7,106 bases of DNA from Eudoraea sp. Its GTDB lineage: Bacteria > Bacteroidota > Bacteroidia > Flavobacteriales > Flavobacteriaceae. Positions 6,701 to 7,106 of the stretch are shown here, in pieces. Within the stretch, counting starts at the first letter, position 1; the number at the start of each line of letters is the position of its first letter. Made by a program: the position numbers and the translations under genes. The DNA is taken from the NCBI GenBank assembly GCA_013042125.1, contig JABDQS010000229.1, positions 1 through 7,106 on the forward strand, written 5' to 3'. The notes under the pieces are model-generated. The model was not told the origin of the DNA. It saw nothing but the letters and a program-made list of their open reading frames with translations, and searched no databases.

Positions 6701-7090
6701 AAAGAACAACAATTAATACGAAGTAAGTTAGAGGAACAACTAGCTACGTTTATAAAGGAATCGGACAGACAACTCGCCAGGAGGTTAGCCCAGCAAATGG
6801 AGGACTTTGAGCGGGATCTGTTAGAAAATGGTATTACACAAAGGACAATTGACCGGGCGAACAGGATACAAGAGCAGTTACTAAAACTTGAGAATGCGGC
6901 TATGCAACAGGGGGAAAAAGAAGAGCGTGAAAGTAAGAAGGCAACAAATAACTTCGGTAAGCCATTGATTAGTACCAGTAAAGATGGCATATCGGAGGAT
7001 GGGCAATTGGAATTATTACAGAGACAAGTATTACCTTTGCAGGAATTTTATAAGGAGAAAGCCAAAAAGTATTTTAAGAAGGATGATTGA
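3710..7090 (+). CDS. DUF4175-type giant membrane-anchored coiled-coil protein
   Basis: This 1126-residue protein has no known biochemical role. Three hydrophobic segments lie at about 27-49, 55-82 and 154-172; with the N-terminus inside, the remaining 950 residues would be in the periplasm. Residues about 190-483 look like consecutive beta-rich, Ig/Fn3-like domains; the block from LTYPTYTQ (287-294) to VPEGTRVTW (308-316) and SDDYKISKVELVYY (405-418) are the kind of signatures I recall for DUF4175 proteins. A highly charged, Gln-rich coiled coil spans about 485-765, including five Gln at 546-550. A more conserved helical block (about 775-900) precedes a Gly/Glu/Lys linker (904-985). The helical tail (986-1126) has ELYEIYKEQQ (992-1001) and RQVLPLQEFYKEKAKKYF (1105-1122), like flavobacterial homologues from memory. 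The start is TTG at 3710. The end overlaps a ybeY-like start by 8 bp, suggesting co-transcription. A scaffold or envelope-tethering role is conceivable but unproven. The frame is certain; the family name rests on recalled similarity. Confidence 0.85.
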   Translation: MDSYNNILHKLSAFITKYYTTKMIKGAFVFVTLALLFFLSILALEYFLWMGSTARLVLLISSLVITLFLLVKYLIIPLAYLLRIQKGLKLKEASGIIGRHFPNVGDRLINLLDLAEDKQRSELLLASIEQRSEQLSAIPFNRAIDIRKSLTYGKYVLVPLFIIGIIGIVGQLNSFFSSYERMINYDVAYERPAPFRFLLLNGDLDVLESESFTLNIVTEGEIQPDIAYIVIDGKERLLQKAGGQFSYTFRAPIRSQEFYLSANEIRSRRYRLEALATPSIQEFRTILTYPTYTQRMSDTLQGTGNAIVPEGTRVTWKIASVNTNKVQLVTKDSTVEFEFNEGKYSYSQKVANELIYEVSTSNENVKYYELLKYRIRVNKDASPSIRVNEIRDTLSEVLSYEGIASDDYKISKVELVYYAENQEDSTNMLVLARPGDRDYSFYYDFPSGMELERGRKYSYYFQATDNDALHGGKTTKSQIFSMDILNERQEKEQQLNDQKQLLQEWDGALDKFQEQEKALKQLERDQKEKNVLSFNDQRAIKDFLKQQQQQEALMEKFSKQLKKSMSDEDQGDPLLKERLERQEIEARKNERLLEELKKIADKLNKEEMSQRLEEIGKKQQNSKRNLEQLLELTKRYYVTEKANQLAKDLMKLSERQETLSKLDQEQDFNVKEQQNINNQFDTISKGLEDLRNANTDLKKPIQMDTSEEKENEVKNDLEEAEEELNKQQDLEEASEGEEKQKAGDNAKKKQRSAANKMKQMSEALQQSAMSGGGESMAEDAEMLRQILDNLIIFSFKQEALYDRLQEQGMERGYYTDVIKEEQQLKTLFEHVDDSLFALSLRQVELTEFVNEQITDVYYNIDRSLASLAEGQTYQGVSYQQYVLTAANNLADFLADVLGNMQESLSKGKGKGQQNDGFQLPDIIKGQNGVQERMEGMKQKGDKGQEGEQGEGGKEGNDPKDLDKEGKEGAEGNGSKGESNGSGSDMNEEQLKELYEIYKEQQLIRSKLEEQLATFIKESDRQLARRLAQQMEDFERDLLENGITQRTIDRANRIQEQLLKLENAAMQQGEKEERESKKATNNFGKPLISTSKDGISEDGQLELLQRQVLPLQEFYKEKAKKYFKKDD

Positions 7091-7106
7091 GGTTGTCTAC
7101 GAAACT
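7083..7106 (+). CDS. ybeY: probable start of endoribonuclease YbeY (cut by right edge)
   Basis: ATG at 7083-7085 lies inside the last codons of the DUF4175-type gene and opens a frame reading MIEVVYET to the end of the window. The two genes overlap by 8 bp, a usual arrangement for translationally coupled genes. A purine-rich AAGAAGG directly precedes the ATG. Flavobacterial YbeY proteins, as I recall, begin MI-hydrophobic-x-YET and often follow a DUF4175 gene, with mnmG further on. YbeY is a zinc-dependent RNase that acts in 16S rRNA 3'-end maturation and ribosome quality control. Only eight residues are visible and none of the catalytic H-x3-H-x5-H motif, so the call rests on the N-terminus and context. 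Confidence 0.5.

Overview
The window looks like a chromosomal segment of a Bacteroidota bacterium, most likely a flavobacterium. The reasons are: a near-perfect Bacteroidota promoter (TTG, 19 nt, TATCTTTG) in front of gltX; little use of Shine-Dalgarno sites; a glutamyl-tRNA synthetase with the insertion after KLSKR that I associate with this phylum; and a very large membrane-anchored DUF4175-type protein whose ends resemble flavobacterial homologues. It reads as ordinary housekeeping and accessory chromosome. I see no tRNA or rRNA gene, insertion sequence, phage gene or CRISPR array.

Layout. The left half is read leftwards in three steps: an AlkB-type di-iron membrane hydroxylase (3636-2593), glutamyl-tRNA synthetase (2489-978), then an SPFH/prohibitin-fold membrane protein (854 to the left edge, cut off). 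gltX has its own promoter in the 103-bp gap behind alkB. The SPFH gene follows gltX after 123 bp, where only a weak promoter-like match is visible. The right half is read rightwards: a 1126-residue DUF4175-type protein starts at an unusual TTG codon (3710), divergent from alkB across a 73-bp gap. Its last 8 bp overlap an ATG that opens a frame reading MIEVVYET, probably the start of ybeY, which runs off the right edge.

How the genes relate. gltX charges tRNA-Glu, and the probable ybeY would act in rRNA maturation, so translation genes flank this stretch on both sides. The SPFH protein probably organises membrane microdomains. The AlkB protein hydroxylates or otherwise oxidises a hydrophobic chain and needs an electron donor not encoded here. 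The DUF4175 protein has three predicted N-terminal membrane segments and about 950 predicted periplasmic residues: beta-rich domains, a long charged coiled coil, a Gly/Glu/Lys-rich linker and a conserved tail. Its function is unknown, and it is the least understood object in the window.

No clearly new multi-gene system is evident. The most worthwhile leads are the DUF4175 protein and its coupling to the ybeY-like frame, its TTG start, the plant HIR-like SPFH protein, and a structured, possibly repeat-derived segment between alkB and gltX.
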